A stretch of DNA of 64,000 bases, taken from positions 1,117,501 through 1,181,500 of the forward strand of contig JAWDGP010002483.1 of NCBI GenBank assembly GCA_033675545.1, given 5' to 3'. The notes below the pieces were generated by a model, which saw only the letters and a list, made by a program, of their open reading frames with translations, searched no databases and was not told where the DNA came from. The position numbers and the translations under genes are program-made. Shown in pieces: positions 10,999-23,217 of this stretch (its first letter is position 1; the number at the start of each line of letters is the position of its first letter). Source of the DNA: Elysia crispata (lineage: Eukaryota; Mollusca; Gastropoda; Plakobranchidae).

Positions 10999-12319
10999 TG
11001 AGTTTCTTAGAGGGTTATACATGCGTATTTGTCTTTTTAGACCAGATAAATAGAGTGGTAAATTTAAAATAGAAAAGAATCCCAGATCCTCTCAAAATAC
11101 ATGTGCCATATGTTTATCTTGAGGTTTTTCGACACGCTCATTTAAGTTGCACACTGAGTGTACCGATTTAAAATTTAGGAACCCTGTTTTATACGAACTC
11201 ATCTTACAACTTAATTCTCTCATAGTTTCAGAGTATCGTCATCCCGAAAATGACATATAATCCACACACATACACACATTATATATAACAATTTCATAAC
11301 ACTACTATTAATGAGTCCTACAATAAAACTTCTTCGAAGTTCATCTTAAATTCTTTTGTAGAGATGTCTGGTGGTGTTGACAAATAAGTGTAAAAAAGCT
11401 GCCAAGTGGCTATATTGCTGTATTTTAAAAAAAATTAAAACTGCATGTAGTTTGCCACTTCTTGGACATTGTTGACTTTCTTTAATTTCCTTGATAGTGT
11501 CAAGAAAGTTTGATTTATCTTTTCCATTTGAGTTCGACTTTGACAGAAGTAAGAAGTATTCAAGCAATACATACGCACTTGTCTTTTTATGCCAGATAAA
11601 TTAAAAAAAGAAATAGAAAAAAAGAACCCAGATCTTCTCAAAATACATTATTATATTTTGAGAGGATCTGGAATTCTGCATTTCTTAGATAATAGACCTA
11701 TATAATTATGTTTTACGCTACAGTTAGCACAAGGTTGAATTAATGCAATTACATGTACTAGGTAGGATTGGTTCTCTGAGAAAAACTCTTTACAAGTGAA
11801 ACAGATGTGACTCGCAGACAGCCCTGGCATATTATTGTTAAATTTACAAAATCTATCATATTAGCCTACATGACATGTACATGTATTTAAATCGATTCAA
11901 ATTTTTAAAAAGCACTTTGTGTAGGCATTCACTAAAGTAGATTCCTGAGTACTTGCAAAGATAAACAGGATTTTGTATGATTGCCGGACGATACATGTGC
12001 TGTACTGATAGAAGTAGGGCCTATTGCGCTAGCTAACATCACAAATTAAGGAAAAGCGTCCTCATTAACCTGTGGCTAACATATTACGTGTAAAAAGAAT
12101 CAAGCAATCCCTTCAACCTTGTACATGAAGAATACACTGTACCGTATTCTGAGGCCATATGTACCTATGTCTAGGATCTTTTTGAGCGTTCTCTTTGGAG
12201 TAGTAGAGACAAGTGTTACCGTTATAATTGAAAGTTTATCCATGTGACAGAGGTACAGATTTAATGATTCAACATTTGTTGTAAATTAGTGTAAAAATCA
12301 AGATATCCTTACAATCATG

Positions 12320-12610
12320 TCATCTCTCTCCCTTTCTTGTTTCTAGTTTCTGTCCTTTTAACTCTCAGTTTTATCTTCTCCCCCGTCTTGCTCTCTCATC
12401 GCTTTTGCGGTCGAACCCCCCCCCCCCCCCCAATCAACTCACACACTTCTCTCTCAATCTCCATGATTTCCCTCCCTTGTTCTCTATCATCTATATCTTT
12501 CTCTTGCCCCTCTGGTCTCTTTTTTTCTCATCTCGAACTCTCTCGCTCTTTTTCCTCTATCTCCATCTCTGCCTCTCTCTTCTCTCTACACCTTGCTCTC
12601 TTTCTTTAAG
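12320..12610. repeat. pyrimidine-rich (CT) low-complexity block with a C-run
   Basis: An imperfect CT-rich tract including about 16 consecutive C near 12416-12431. Its open frames are compositional, not coding. Confidence 0.8.
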
Positions 12611-12754
12611 AAATACATGTATAACTATAAGGAAACTGAAAGTGGAAAAGAGTACTAACTGTTGTGCACCTAGAATAGGGTAACGGGTGAGAAGAGGGAT
12701 TCGGTTAAAAGACAAAAGAGAAAGTGAGAGAAAGAAGGATAGGACAAGACTCAA

Positions 12755-12760
12755 GAAAGT

Positions 12761-12849
<89 letters not shown>
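12755..12849. repeat. compound (AT)n(AG)n microsatellite
   Basis: An alternating AT run passes directly into an alternating AG run. Long Ile-Tyr and Arg-Glu frames arise from it. Confidence 0.95.
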
Positions 12850-12851
<2 letters not shown>

Positions 12852-13895
12852 GGAAAAGGCAGAGGAAAAAAAAACAACCTTTTCACTAATTAACAAGAAA
12901 TAAAAAGGGACTTACTTATTCTGATAAAACAAATTCAAACACATAGAGTGTTTTAGTACTCTCTTTAATGATTTTTCAATGAAAAAACTTTTAAAAAATT
13001 TACATAAAGAAGTAATTTAGAGATCTAAACAGCTCTTAAATTCATGCAAAATGAAAACCTTGCCTATCGGATCTGCACATACAATGTATTTTTTTATCTG
13101 GAGTACTACTACTAACTAGAACCAAAACCATTCACCAATTATCTTTCTTCGACCATTTGTGAAGACTAAACTATTTGAATGTCAGGATAAAACTGATCCA
13201 CAGACATCTTTACATTTTATTCTGTTTGACCTGTGATACGACAGCCTAGGAACTGGTGCATGTTATTTAACATCCGTCAGATGTATGTTAGGCAGATATT
13301 TTTTTACTTTAAGTGTTTTCTTTACAGCAAAAATAAACCTGCACAAATCTTGGAAAGTAGTAGGTATTAGAAAGTGTCCAGCCAGGAGGCAAAAAATCGC
13401 TGTGTAAATTGGCTACTTTCAACCCTTCTTTACACACCGTCTATGGCAAAGAACTTGATTAAAAATTATACCATTGTTTTTGTTTTTTTTTATTCCCCTT
13501 TTATATTCAAGTATTGTAAACTTAATATAAAAAAGATAATCAGTTCCTTCAGCGTCATTTTTAAGGCACCCCATGTGCATTAGACAGCCTGAGCAGATGA
13601 TGACTACAATTTGTTTTCCTCTCTTCAGTCATCAACATTTTTAAATTAACAGCCTTCCTCTTACAAGCTTGGCAAGTGAAGAAAAATGCCGTAAAGATAG
13701 TCGTTATGACCATGAGTTTGGTGTCACTCAGACATACATGTATTGTTTTGAATAACAATGCCTTACAATATGATATGGACGAAATGAGGCGTATTAGGCT
13801 TGGCATCAGACACATGTTATTTGCAGATCACTTAAAATTTTAATCAATGCCCAGATTACCAATAAAATTTGATCCACTATCATTTTGATAGGGTG

Positions 13896-14759
13896 TCATT
13901 TGTAAAGCTTGAACCCTTTAAAACAGTGCTTAACATCGTTTTTTCTGTATGGTTTGACTGCGATGCAAGTTGGTATATTTTCTGGCTGTTCAATCCAAAG
14001 TTTATGACTGATATTATGTGATGAAAGTTCCTCAGCCAACTTGCTCAGACTTGCTTCATCTTTAGCCTTAAAAAAAAAGAAAAAAAAAGTGATTACAATA
14101 AGGTTTATCTTAACGTTATGGATTGGTGTTTTTAAACTTAACTTTTAAAAATTTTGAGATCTGAGCAAACCTCAATAAAAGCTAATTTATGCATTGATGA
14201 TGGTTAGAAAACTGAGATTTTTCTTTAATAAGAAATGATCATTACAAAAAATACAAATGTATGTTATGCATAATAGGCGAAGAATATTTTTCTTGTATAA
14301 ATTTATCTTTAAATTTAACTTGAAAAGTATTGGGTATGACAAATTTAGATTGCAATCTATCCGTGCTTCTTAAGATTGTGAAAACCTCAAGCTATTCACT
14401 AAATCATTCAGATAGAGTAACAGAGATTGCACTGGAAAAACAAAAGAAGCTAGTTAAGCAATGAGTTGTTATTCACTGCATCTTTTGAGATAGGCCTTTG
14501 GAGCTTTAACTTTCTATAGACATAAAACTCAAAATAAACGCCATAATAAGGTCAAATGAATAATCACCTCCAAAATAATTTTATGCATGTTGTCCAAATT
14601 GAGAAGGTATTCTTGAGTGACTTCGTCGCTATGAAAGATGTGGACCACAGCACTGCAGGCGTGGCAGGCCTGAGCAACTAACGCTCCAACAGGCCACTTG
14701 AGAGTGGACATCAGGTCACTACGTAGAACAACATACTGCACTACTGGATTAGAAGCCAT
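13896..14759 (-). CDS. PTRHD1: peptidyl-tRNA hydrolase domain-containing protein 1
   Basis: Two coding exons on the minus strand: 14759-14568 (64 codons, donor GAG|GTGAT) and 14066-13896 (acceptor TTAAG|GCT, stop TGA), giving 120 aa; human PTRHD1 is 140 aa. The protein begins MASNPVVQYVVLRSDL and contains WPVGALVAQACHACSAVVH, the helix that matches the PTH2 fold. It continues MHKIILEAKDEASLSKLAEE and HKLWIEQPENIPTCIAVKPY, and ends FKGFKLYK. The order and spacing match the Bit1/PTH2-related PTRHD1 family. Family members are small and PTH2-like; enzymatic activity of PTRHD1 is not firmly settled. An acceptor (AACAG|GGAGTG, exon from 14799) just upstream of the ATG indicates a separate 5' UTR exon. 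Confidence 0.95.
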
Positions 14760-14799
14760 AGCTCTTGGTTTCTGTTGAATGCTGACGTAGTAACACTCC

Positions 14800-17400
14800 C
14801 TGTTAAAAATTAAAAATAAAGAACAGAGTGTTCGTATGACTTGGTGATGAACATCTATCTGAAAAAAATATTAAGGAGATAGATAAATTTGCACTTCTAT
14901 TGCTATCAGCATACTGCTGCTTCTTTTACACAATAACTACAGCTGTAGCTACTGCCATTACCAGTGCAGTTGCAGCACCAAGTAGACTCAGTCTTTATCA
15001 ACTTTTACATGAATTACTCCAAGTTAACAAACTCTCTGACTGAGATTCATTGCAATAATTCATTCATTATTTACTCAAATCTGATAAGAATTTCAAATCA
15101 AGACAAGCGTGGACAGGATTTGAAATGAAAGAAAGAAAAGGGGAAAGCACTTTTTCACTTAAGTTTTATATGACCAGCAGTCTCACCAAAAATAAAAACA
15201 AGAGCCCCTTGAGATCTGCATGGAATAAAATTTTCATTTGTGAATGGAGTACCAAATACTCTTAAAAATGTTGTCAAAAATAAATCAAATTGAAATGATC
15301 CGAGAAAATAATGCTTTATTTATGAGTCTCATCATTATAATTTATATACCATCAAGGATTTTACTATTAAATTAAGTTAAAATAAATATCATCATTGATC
15401 ATCACTATCATACAAAAAATTTGAATCCGGATGGTTTGAATTCTTGGATATTTCGAAGTGGTTTAATTTTACGGAATATTTCTCTATTTAAGCTATATTA
15501 AAAAATATCGGTTAGTCCTAATTTTGAAATGAGGATCAGCTTAATTCGAAGCGATTTAGGCGTGATTTTTTTATTCTGATACAGTGAAAGCACTTTTCCA
15601 GGCTTGTAAAACAAAGTACATGTGATGTAGGTCTATGCTCTGCGTGGCAAGCGATTCTGGTGTGTGTGTGCCCACCTACTTTAAAGGCACGAGTCTGCAA
15701 TAAGGCTACAAGAGAGAAAGGGGTTAGACCCACCCCCACTCCCGTGCACACTTGCACGACATTCCTGATCTGTCATCAACATTTTTTTTTAATTCTCTAT
15801 CTCTATTCTAATAATTCGAAGTCCTTTTTTTTACCCGAATGACTTTGAAATAAGCAACTGTACATGTATGTTACTTAATTCATTCCAACGGGTGTCTTTA
15901 AAAGGCCAACATTTATAAACCAAAAAAGCCTGACCACATTCTGAACAAAAACAAAAAACTTTAAAGCCACGTGAATTGTTGCTCAAAGAAATCATGATTT
16001 CATTCTGTTACTGAATGCAGTACTACAGCTGCTACCACTACTACTGTTAAGAGTAGGCCTACTAAGTTCGCAACAATTCTAAAAAAAATAAATAAATAAA
16101 TAAAGATTAAACTTATATTCTTTTAATGGGTAATTCGACCATAATTGTTAATCTTTTGTCTTTAGAACTAAACTTTGCTTGTTAGACATGTTATATTAGA
16201 AGGTGACTTATACTTCAAAAGCTGTTAAAATACACCCTGAGTAGTGTTTATTACAATCCCTGATAACATATTAGAAGTTCCTTATAAATTTGAATGAAGA
16301 AAATTCAGCATGCAAAATATTATGTATATATATATATATGTTTTATAATACGTAATAGTACAACACTTTTAAACAAAAATGTTAATCTAATGTTAATCTA
16401 ACATGGCTAGCACCAAATGGATTTTTGTTTTCACATTTATTTTTCCTCTCAAGGAAAAAAAATACATTGTGAAAGTACTAAAACAAATCTAAATCCATTG
16501 TTTTAAATATCACTAAAACATTCAGAACATTCTATGCTGCTCTAGAAAAGTTATCGCATCTAGTTATCTATTATGATAAACCAATAACTGAATAAAAAAA
16601 CTAAACCAAATACTAATTCGTTTACAGGCTGCTGATGACAGAAAATCAGCTTTTGAAATCTCAAACCAAACAACTTACTGTTACTTAGGGATATTACAAA
16701 TTTTTCCAAAACAAGAGATCATTTTCTTTATCACATTTGCACTAAAATAGATCTACATGTATGAGCTAAGTACAAAAGTTATTGGAAAATACTTTGTTTG
16801 ACACTTGGTTTTGATTCAACTCCAATCCAAGGTCAAAGCACTGAAATATTTAAGAGACCTTCTATCACTTACCCTTCCCCAGAAATTGTATCACTTTATC
16901 ATTATTGCATTCCTAAAATTACTGCTATTCTCCACTAATTACAAGACACAATGAAGGCCAAATCTAGTCATGTGTTAAATTGAAAGAGCATATTGATGAT
17001 CTTCAATATCCGATAAAGGGTCACTAATTGGTGTTGTTTGTTTCACATCCTAAGTACTCATCTCGCTCAATGCTTATATTTCTGATCAGACCAGATAGCG
17101 CTAGTTTAGAAAAATAGGCCACTGGGTCCCGGCAAACGTTTTTGCATTCTTCAACACAATGCTGTGTGAACATGGATCTGTAATTTTGATCAGGAGTTTC
17201 TATGACTATATTTCATCATCTTGCATTTCAGATTTTACCTGAAAGGTGGGCTTTGAACTGCATTTACAGAATAAAAAACTATTAGCTAGCGTGATGTTCA
17301 GCTTGGCTGATCCATGGAGCACACCTCTGCAACCCTAACTCATCTTCAAAAAGTCAATTGTGGTTGCAGACTGTTAATCCTATGACTCCACAAAATGCTA
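14800..17400. other. 5' flank of PTRHD1 and intergenic DNA; no gene identified
   Basis: It should contain the PTRHD1 5' UTR exon and promoter, which I cannot place. The stretch 15420-15840 has several TTCGAA words and a right edge resembling the pogo-like MITE ends, but no matching left end was found. The rest is AT-rich with no coding signal. Confidence 0.4.
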
Positions 17401-18484
17401 GATCTACTAAAGTACTATATGAGCCTCCCACACCTGAAATCTGAGAAAGGTCTTCAGAGAAGAATTTTTAGATAAATGCAATCAACAAAGTTTGAAACAT
17501 ATAGTGGCACAGAGGATAAAAACAGGTATGTCATGTTCAATGATAAAAGATGCCCAAAAATCTCATGGAAAAGAACTGCAACATCTGAGAAAGCAGCCAT
17601 GAATTACTTAAAACCCACTTGGAAAAATGTCATAACATCAGTAGATGTATATATCTAGAGGAGTTTCATTGCTGCCCAAAATATCAGCAGGCAAGATGGA
17701 AAGTAAGTAGGCCTAGGTGTCTGGATACCAAGACACCAGATCTTATTCCAAGAAACTTTTTGTCAGTTTTTAAACAAAATCCACATGTACCCTCAGACCA
17801 AAAGGCAAATCTGTCAAATTTGTGTCATGGTGTCAAGAACCAAGACACCGAATGGCCAAAGAGTGTCTCCCATGCCAAACTGACTAAAATAGTAAAAAGA
17901 GATTCAGTAAGTCACACTGCAAACAGTACTTGTTATCACTGATATTGATAGCAACAGTCCTTGACCTGACGCAGTTACATTTGAGAGCATCTTGTGTACT
18001 TTTTAATTCTTTTAAGCCTACAATACATGTATTATAATAATGTGTATGTGTATTCAATATACCACTTGATATGAACTCTGACAAAGAATTCAAGAGTTAC
18101 CTTCAGCCCTTTTAACCAAAACAACATGGTAATTGGGGATTCAACTTCATACAAGATGATCAGGTGAAGTGCTTTCATAGCACCCTACAAGCATCACTGA
18201 AAGCAATAGCCTGGGACCAAACTATGTTGATGAACTTCTCTGGATCCTTTCAGGTCTTAGAAGAAGACATGATTGCTTCTGCTGTGGAATGTGTGCAGAG
18301 AACCACTGTAGACTCATACCGGTTTACCCTCATACCATCAGAGTTCATTCACTCTTTAGCCTACAAGAACAGTAACATCTACACTATACATGCACACAAT
18401 TATCTTCATTTAAGCCACAAATTTTTCCTCTCTTACCTCAAAACTTTGCAAATCACTTCATGTCATCCTACTTGTTTCATTTGA
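17400..18484 (+). other. cluster of unassigned open frames, possibly decayed coding sequence
   Basis: Plus-strand frames at 17476-17658 (60 codons), 17619-17942 (107 codons) and 18164-18484 (106 codons) have mixed, protein-like composition, for example RYVMFNDKRCPKISWKR and TKTPDLIPRNFLSVFKQ. They overlap in different frames and match no family I know. They could be remnants of a transposon or an old gene, or chance. Confidence 0.25.
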
Positions 18485-20460
18485 AAACTATATATATATC
18501 ATAGACTTTAAAAGGAGACAAGGTAAAGAAGGGAAGAGCTAAGGCTCACAAGTTTGCACTTTTCTTTTTTCATTAACCAATTGGTGGGTCTGAATTAAAA
18601 AAAAAAGATGCTTGATGGCAAATAAATGAAGTTCATTCCGACGATGGGTTTTTTTCCGTAATTTTTTTAAAAATGCCTAAAAACGACCAACGCAGGGATG
18701 GTTTTTATAAGACCAAGGTGGATCAAAAGGAATCTTATATTACCCAAATGTCTACATGGCTGCACTTCGTTAGATTATCGCTATTAGCTTAGCACTTAAG
18801 CAACTGGTAGATCTATGATCTACATATAGAAGTAGGTGATTTTGTTCTGTGTCAACAAAAAATAAAGGAAGCAATCAAGCAGTCGTTTACAATCGACTTT
18901 TAAGATTTCTGAACCTCAATCGATACGAGTGACAAAAACGAAACTTACAACTCCCTGTCCCGAAATTTAAAGAAAGGTAAAGCTATGTTTACTTTGTACT
19001 GTTTGAACTCAAAGAGCTACAATGTAATACGGAGGAACCAAATACAATGAGTACCGCAAAATGAAAATAAGGCATTCTAATCTTACCAGAAAGCAAAGGG
19101 CGCAAAAGAAACAAAGATAGAAAATTAGAGAAATATCTTTATCAATTATTTTTTTCAGTGTCAATATGGAACATCATTTTATTCAAGCTTGTTTGATGGT
19201 CTCTCGATTTTTTTTACTGGACCTTATTTTCAATCTTAACGAGTTGCAATTTGTGGATCATTGGTCGTATCTTAGCTGAAATCTCAGCTATGAATATTCT
19301 AAGTTCTAATGTTACAAACATTTCAGCCTTCAACGTATGAATTAAATCACTTTTATGCTTTCATACTACAAAATTGTCTCGCTGTCATCACACCATGTTC
19401 ACCTTTATCCCCACTTGAAGACATAATCGATATTCTAATCTGAAGGAGGTGTTTACTTAGCTCTTTGACTGACCATTTCGTTGTGGACTCAATGCCAAGA
19501 AAATGGGGGGGGGGGAGGGAAAGTTATTTTTTATATGAGATAGCCTAGGGAGATTGAGAAAAACATTTTTCTCGCTCAAATACGAATTGAACACTGAAAA
19601 CCGTGCTGCGGAAATGACTTATTTTGTGGCGGAAACTATTATTTTAGAGGTCTTACTGAGTTTATTATCATTTTGATGAAGATGAGGAAAATATTAACAG
19701 TTTTATAAAATCTACTTGTTGTGAACATTCCCAAAGCGAGAGATTCGAATGATCTACAATTTCAGCAATAGTATTAATAAATCCTGCCCCAAGTTTCGTT
19801 TCAGAATGCGCGCATAACGTCACATGCCTATCTAGCTGATTTCGTAGGATCTTGTTATAAAAGTTGGCTAGTGTGGTATAATCGATAACGAGCAGTTATG
19901 ACAAACATGCAGTTCGACTTCAGAGATAGCTGTTGAGTATTTTTTGGGGAAACTCCTTCAAATCTAAGTTGGTAGCTATCTAGATCTAGGTTTTAGAAGG
20001 TTCCTGTGAAATTTTATACATTTTGATCAAAATCAGATCTGTCCTAGTAGTGAATACGCTAGATCTAGACCTTACTTAATTTAATATGCATTTTCTTTGA
20101 CTCTTGAGGTCATGAAACAGGAAAACGAAGTGGAAACCCTGTCTTTGCCTTGGTTATTAAACTATCTAGATCTAGTCTAGATCTAATGTGTCTTCACTAC
20201 GGTATTATGGCATTCTGACATACGTCTCAAGCAAAACTATGAATTCACTTTTATCTTATAAATGTTGTTTGTTTTGAATCTGAAAGTTGTTCTCGTTTTC
20301 TTAGAAGTCAACAATAAAATTAAAAGTAATCTAGCCTTAAATTTTGACTAATCTAGTTTGAGGATCATCATCATTATTCTTTTTAAACAAGGTTTTGTAG
20401 TGATATGAATTTGATTTTTGTTTATATGCAAATAAGCACTGCTTGAACCATAAAATCCAC
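18485..20460. other. intergenic, no gene identified
   Basis: Mostly AT-rich sequence with several AGATCTAG-type words near 19980-20190. A TATAAAA word at 19856-19862 lies in a locally less AT-rich patch and could be a promoter element for a plus-strand transcript, but nothing downstream confirms it. Confidence 0.35.
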
Positions 20461-21205
20461 AGGAAAAGGAGATTGAGATAGATATTCTACAACTCAGTTC
20501 ATCCGCAGAACAGACATTCCAAGCCCACCAAAGTCCAAACCCAGCATTGGTAAGGAGGCTATAGTAGATAATACTATGGCAAAACTGATCAAAGTTTAGT
20601 AGTCACCTGATAAACGCATGGTCCTCCGCAGGTTTCAATGCCCTGTATTAAAGAGATAGCTCAATTATTTCCCTTATTACATTACAAAAATACTAAGTGG
20701 CTTTCCTTGATTGCCCAGACCTTGTGCACGAAAGGTATGTCTTATCAGTAGACATTTATTTTTTCAGATTTTGGAATCTGAAAGAAAAAAAAAATACAGA
20801 CTGCATTTAAGAACTTCAACGTTACTGATGAAGTCGCATTGTAATTTGTACAGACTGGACTAGGTCTATACAGTTAACTACATAGGTCTCTATGCCGTAT
20901 CAAATTATGCTTGTCGCAGTATTGTGTTGAACAGTAGGCGTCAAGCAGTTGTTTTTTTTAATGGAGTATCTCTATGGACATGAATTTACATCTTACCTGT
21001 GCCCTCTCCTCCCTGTAGGCCTACCTGTACCTTCAATTCTCAAGACCTGTGCACAGGTTGTGTCAGTCCCTGTCCTCCTTCCCTCCCCATCAAGCAAATG
21101 AAAACATGTACAAAAAAATGCTTGCAAAGCTTGTAAAGGGACATGACTTTATGCTGTGTGATATTCAGAACCATTCCTTAATTATGTGTGGCAATCTACA
21201 GCTTT
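20461..21205 (+). other. two exon-like pieces of an unidentified plus-strand gene
   Basis: A piece at about 20462-20548 has an acceptor (ATCCACAG), 29 open codons (EKEIEIDILQLSSSAEQTF...) and a good donor (TTG|GTAAGG). In the same phase a second piece starts after CTCCCTGTAG at 21019 and stays open to a TGA near 21205 (AYLYLQFSRPVHRLCQSL..., MYKKMLAKLVKGHDFMLCD). Splice sites and phase agree, but I recognise no family, and a chance pairing is possible. Confidence 0.25.
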
Positions 21206-22281
21206 GAAAGTGTGCATTTAGGTGATGTAGTGTGTGTTTAGAGTATACTGATTACAAAGTAAAAAATCTATCAGACCACTACAGCATGCATTTACCTCGC
21301 ATATTTTTATCCTCAGACTACTGTAATTATTTATATACACCAGTTGGTATGACCGATATTTTCACAAGATTCATTAGCAGCGTTTCAAGAAAAGTATTTG
21401 TCATAGCTGCAGTTGGACTGAACCTCCTTGTCATTGACTTGGTGCAGCAGGAGTCACTTTAAGAAATTACCTTAAATACTGCTTTTTTTAAAAAACCATG
21501 TATGTCGTGGTATCAGGTATTACATAAACAAGGTTGAAAAATGCTAAGAAAATAAGTTTTATGCAGCAATTTTGTATAGACTGTCAATGTCATCTCCTTT
21601 ACTAGATCAAAATTAGAAACTATAAACTACCAACTAGACTTGAATTTATGGGTTCATTCGCATGACACTAGAGTTTTAGACTAGAGTACTAGACTAAATA
21701 AAGGTGCTTCACTGCTGCTAATTTTTGTATAATTGCTTTTATTGGACAGTAGGTGGTGAAAACACAAAATCGGAATATGTAATATGTGTCGGTGAAACTT
21801 TTTAAAGCATGTTATACCAGAACTGAAGATAGTGATTTTTCCCTGTATATATATATATATTTATATAATGCTACTGCTATCACTTAAGCAAATCATGCTG
21901 CTGCTTGAAAATTTATTGTTTTTATCTAAATTTGCATACCTCTGTTTACATATATATATATATATCTCAACACCAATGGCTATCTTCCTCCTCCCATTTC
22001 TGCCATTAGGAATAGTTCCAATAAATTATTGATTATTTATATTTTTTTTCATTCCCAGAAAAAAATTACCAAGAAATGTATGTGTTATCACTGGCACATG
22101 AATTTGGTGGGATCATTGAGATGAGAATGCATGTGACCCTTATTTCAATCCCCTAAAACTAAGCTTCATAAACTCAGACTTTTTCTTAATCTTGCTTTTT
22201 TTCTGTTCACCAAGCTATCAAGAGGTAAAAAATTATAGTTATATGAACAAATTCAGCAGTGATTAAAATAGCAAAAACAAC
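21206..22281. other. 5' flank of DDX54; no other gene seen
   Basis: Contains a 76-codon plus-strand frame (21232-21462) without recognisable similarity and short TA runs near 21847 and 21951. The DDX54 5' UTR and promoter should lie here or farther left. Confidence 0.4.
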
Positions 22282-23170
22282 ATGGGGAGAAGGAAGTGGA
22301 AAGCAAAAAAGTTGGAGAAAAAGGAAAAAGCTCAAGCTCTGCAAAACTATAAAGGGAACTCAAGTCCGGAAAAGAAACATACTGATTTCATTGTCAAGGT
22401 AACAAAATATTCATTCTTCTTATTAATCTTTTCTTTTATCACAGTTAATCTGAAACAGTAAATAACCAACATGCCAAAATTGAAATGAAAAAAAATATTT
22501 TAAACATCCAATTTAATAATTATATTTCTCACAAGTCTGCACGGGTTAGATCTTGGTTATATTTGAATTGAGGAAACCATTTGAATGTCAATAAACTCCC
22601 TATTTTTTCTTTTCATTTTATTACAAACTTTTTTGAAGACACAATACTATTTTTTCAGGACATTAGGCAAATTTCGTTTTTTTTCTTTTCCATCTTTTTT
22701 GACAAAAAAACCCAACATGGAACATAGTTGAGCTTTTGCTTCTGATATTTGTCCTTATATAAGTCTTGGTTTAAACAAATGCAAATACATCCACTGCAAA
22801 GGTGAAGGGTAGTATGGGTTTATTGCATTGGTGTTGCATGAGAGTTGACCCTTCTATTTGTTTTACTATCCTATTGGAGGAATAACATGTTAGCATTCTT
22901 TTCGTCATGTAAATTTCATTGTGTTCCATTCAGTTGATCACTCTCAATCTTGTTGGAGATCAAATCTCTTGATATTAATTTAGATAGGTTATATGTCATT
23001 TTAAATATCAATGCTTTGTCTAGATTTATAGGTCTCTAATCTAGACTGCTTATGTGAGACTGCTTGAACTGAATTTTAAAAAGAAAGACAACTGATCAAC
23101 CATATAGATATATGTAATATGTACATGTAAATCTAGTTCAAGATTTTAGATGCAAATATAGATCTATTCA

Positions 23171-23217
<47 letters not shown>

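Larger units (their letters stand above)
9070..13895. other. intergenic between POLR2K and PTRHD1; no gene identified
   Basis: AT-rich DNA with scattered short frames and no convincing exon. It probably includes 5' UTR and promoter DNA of POLR2K (left) and the 3' UTR of PTRHD1 (right; a minus-strand AATAAA lies near 13489-13494). A segment at about 11024-11110 recurs at about 11569-11655. The second copy ends in a hairpin at 11628-11671, with arms CCAGATCTTCTCAAAATA and TATTTTGAGAGGATCTGG. Confidence 0.5.
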
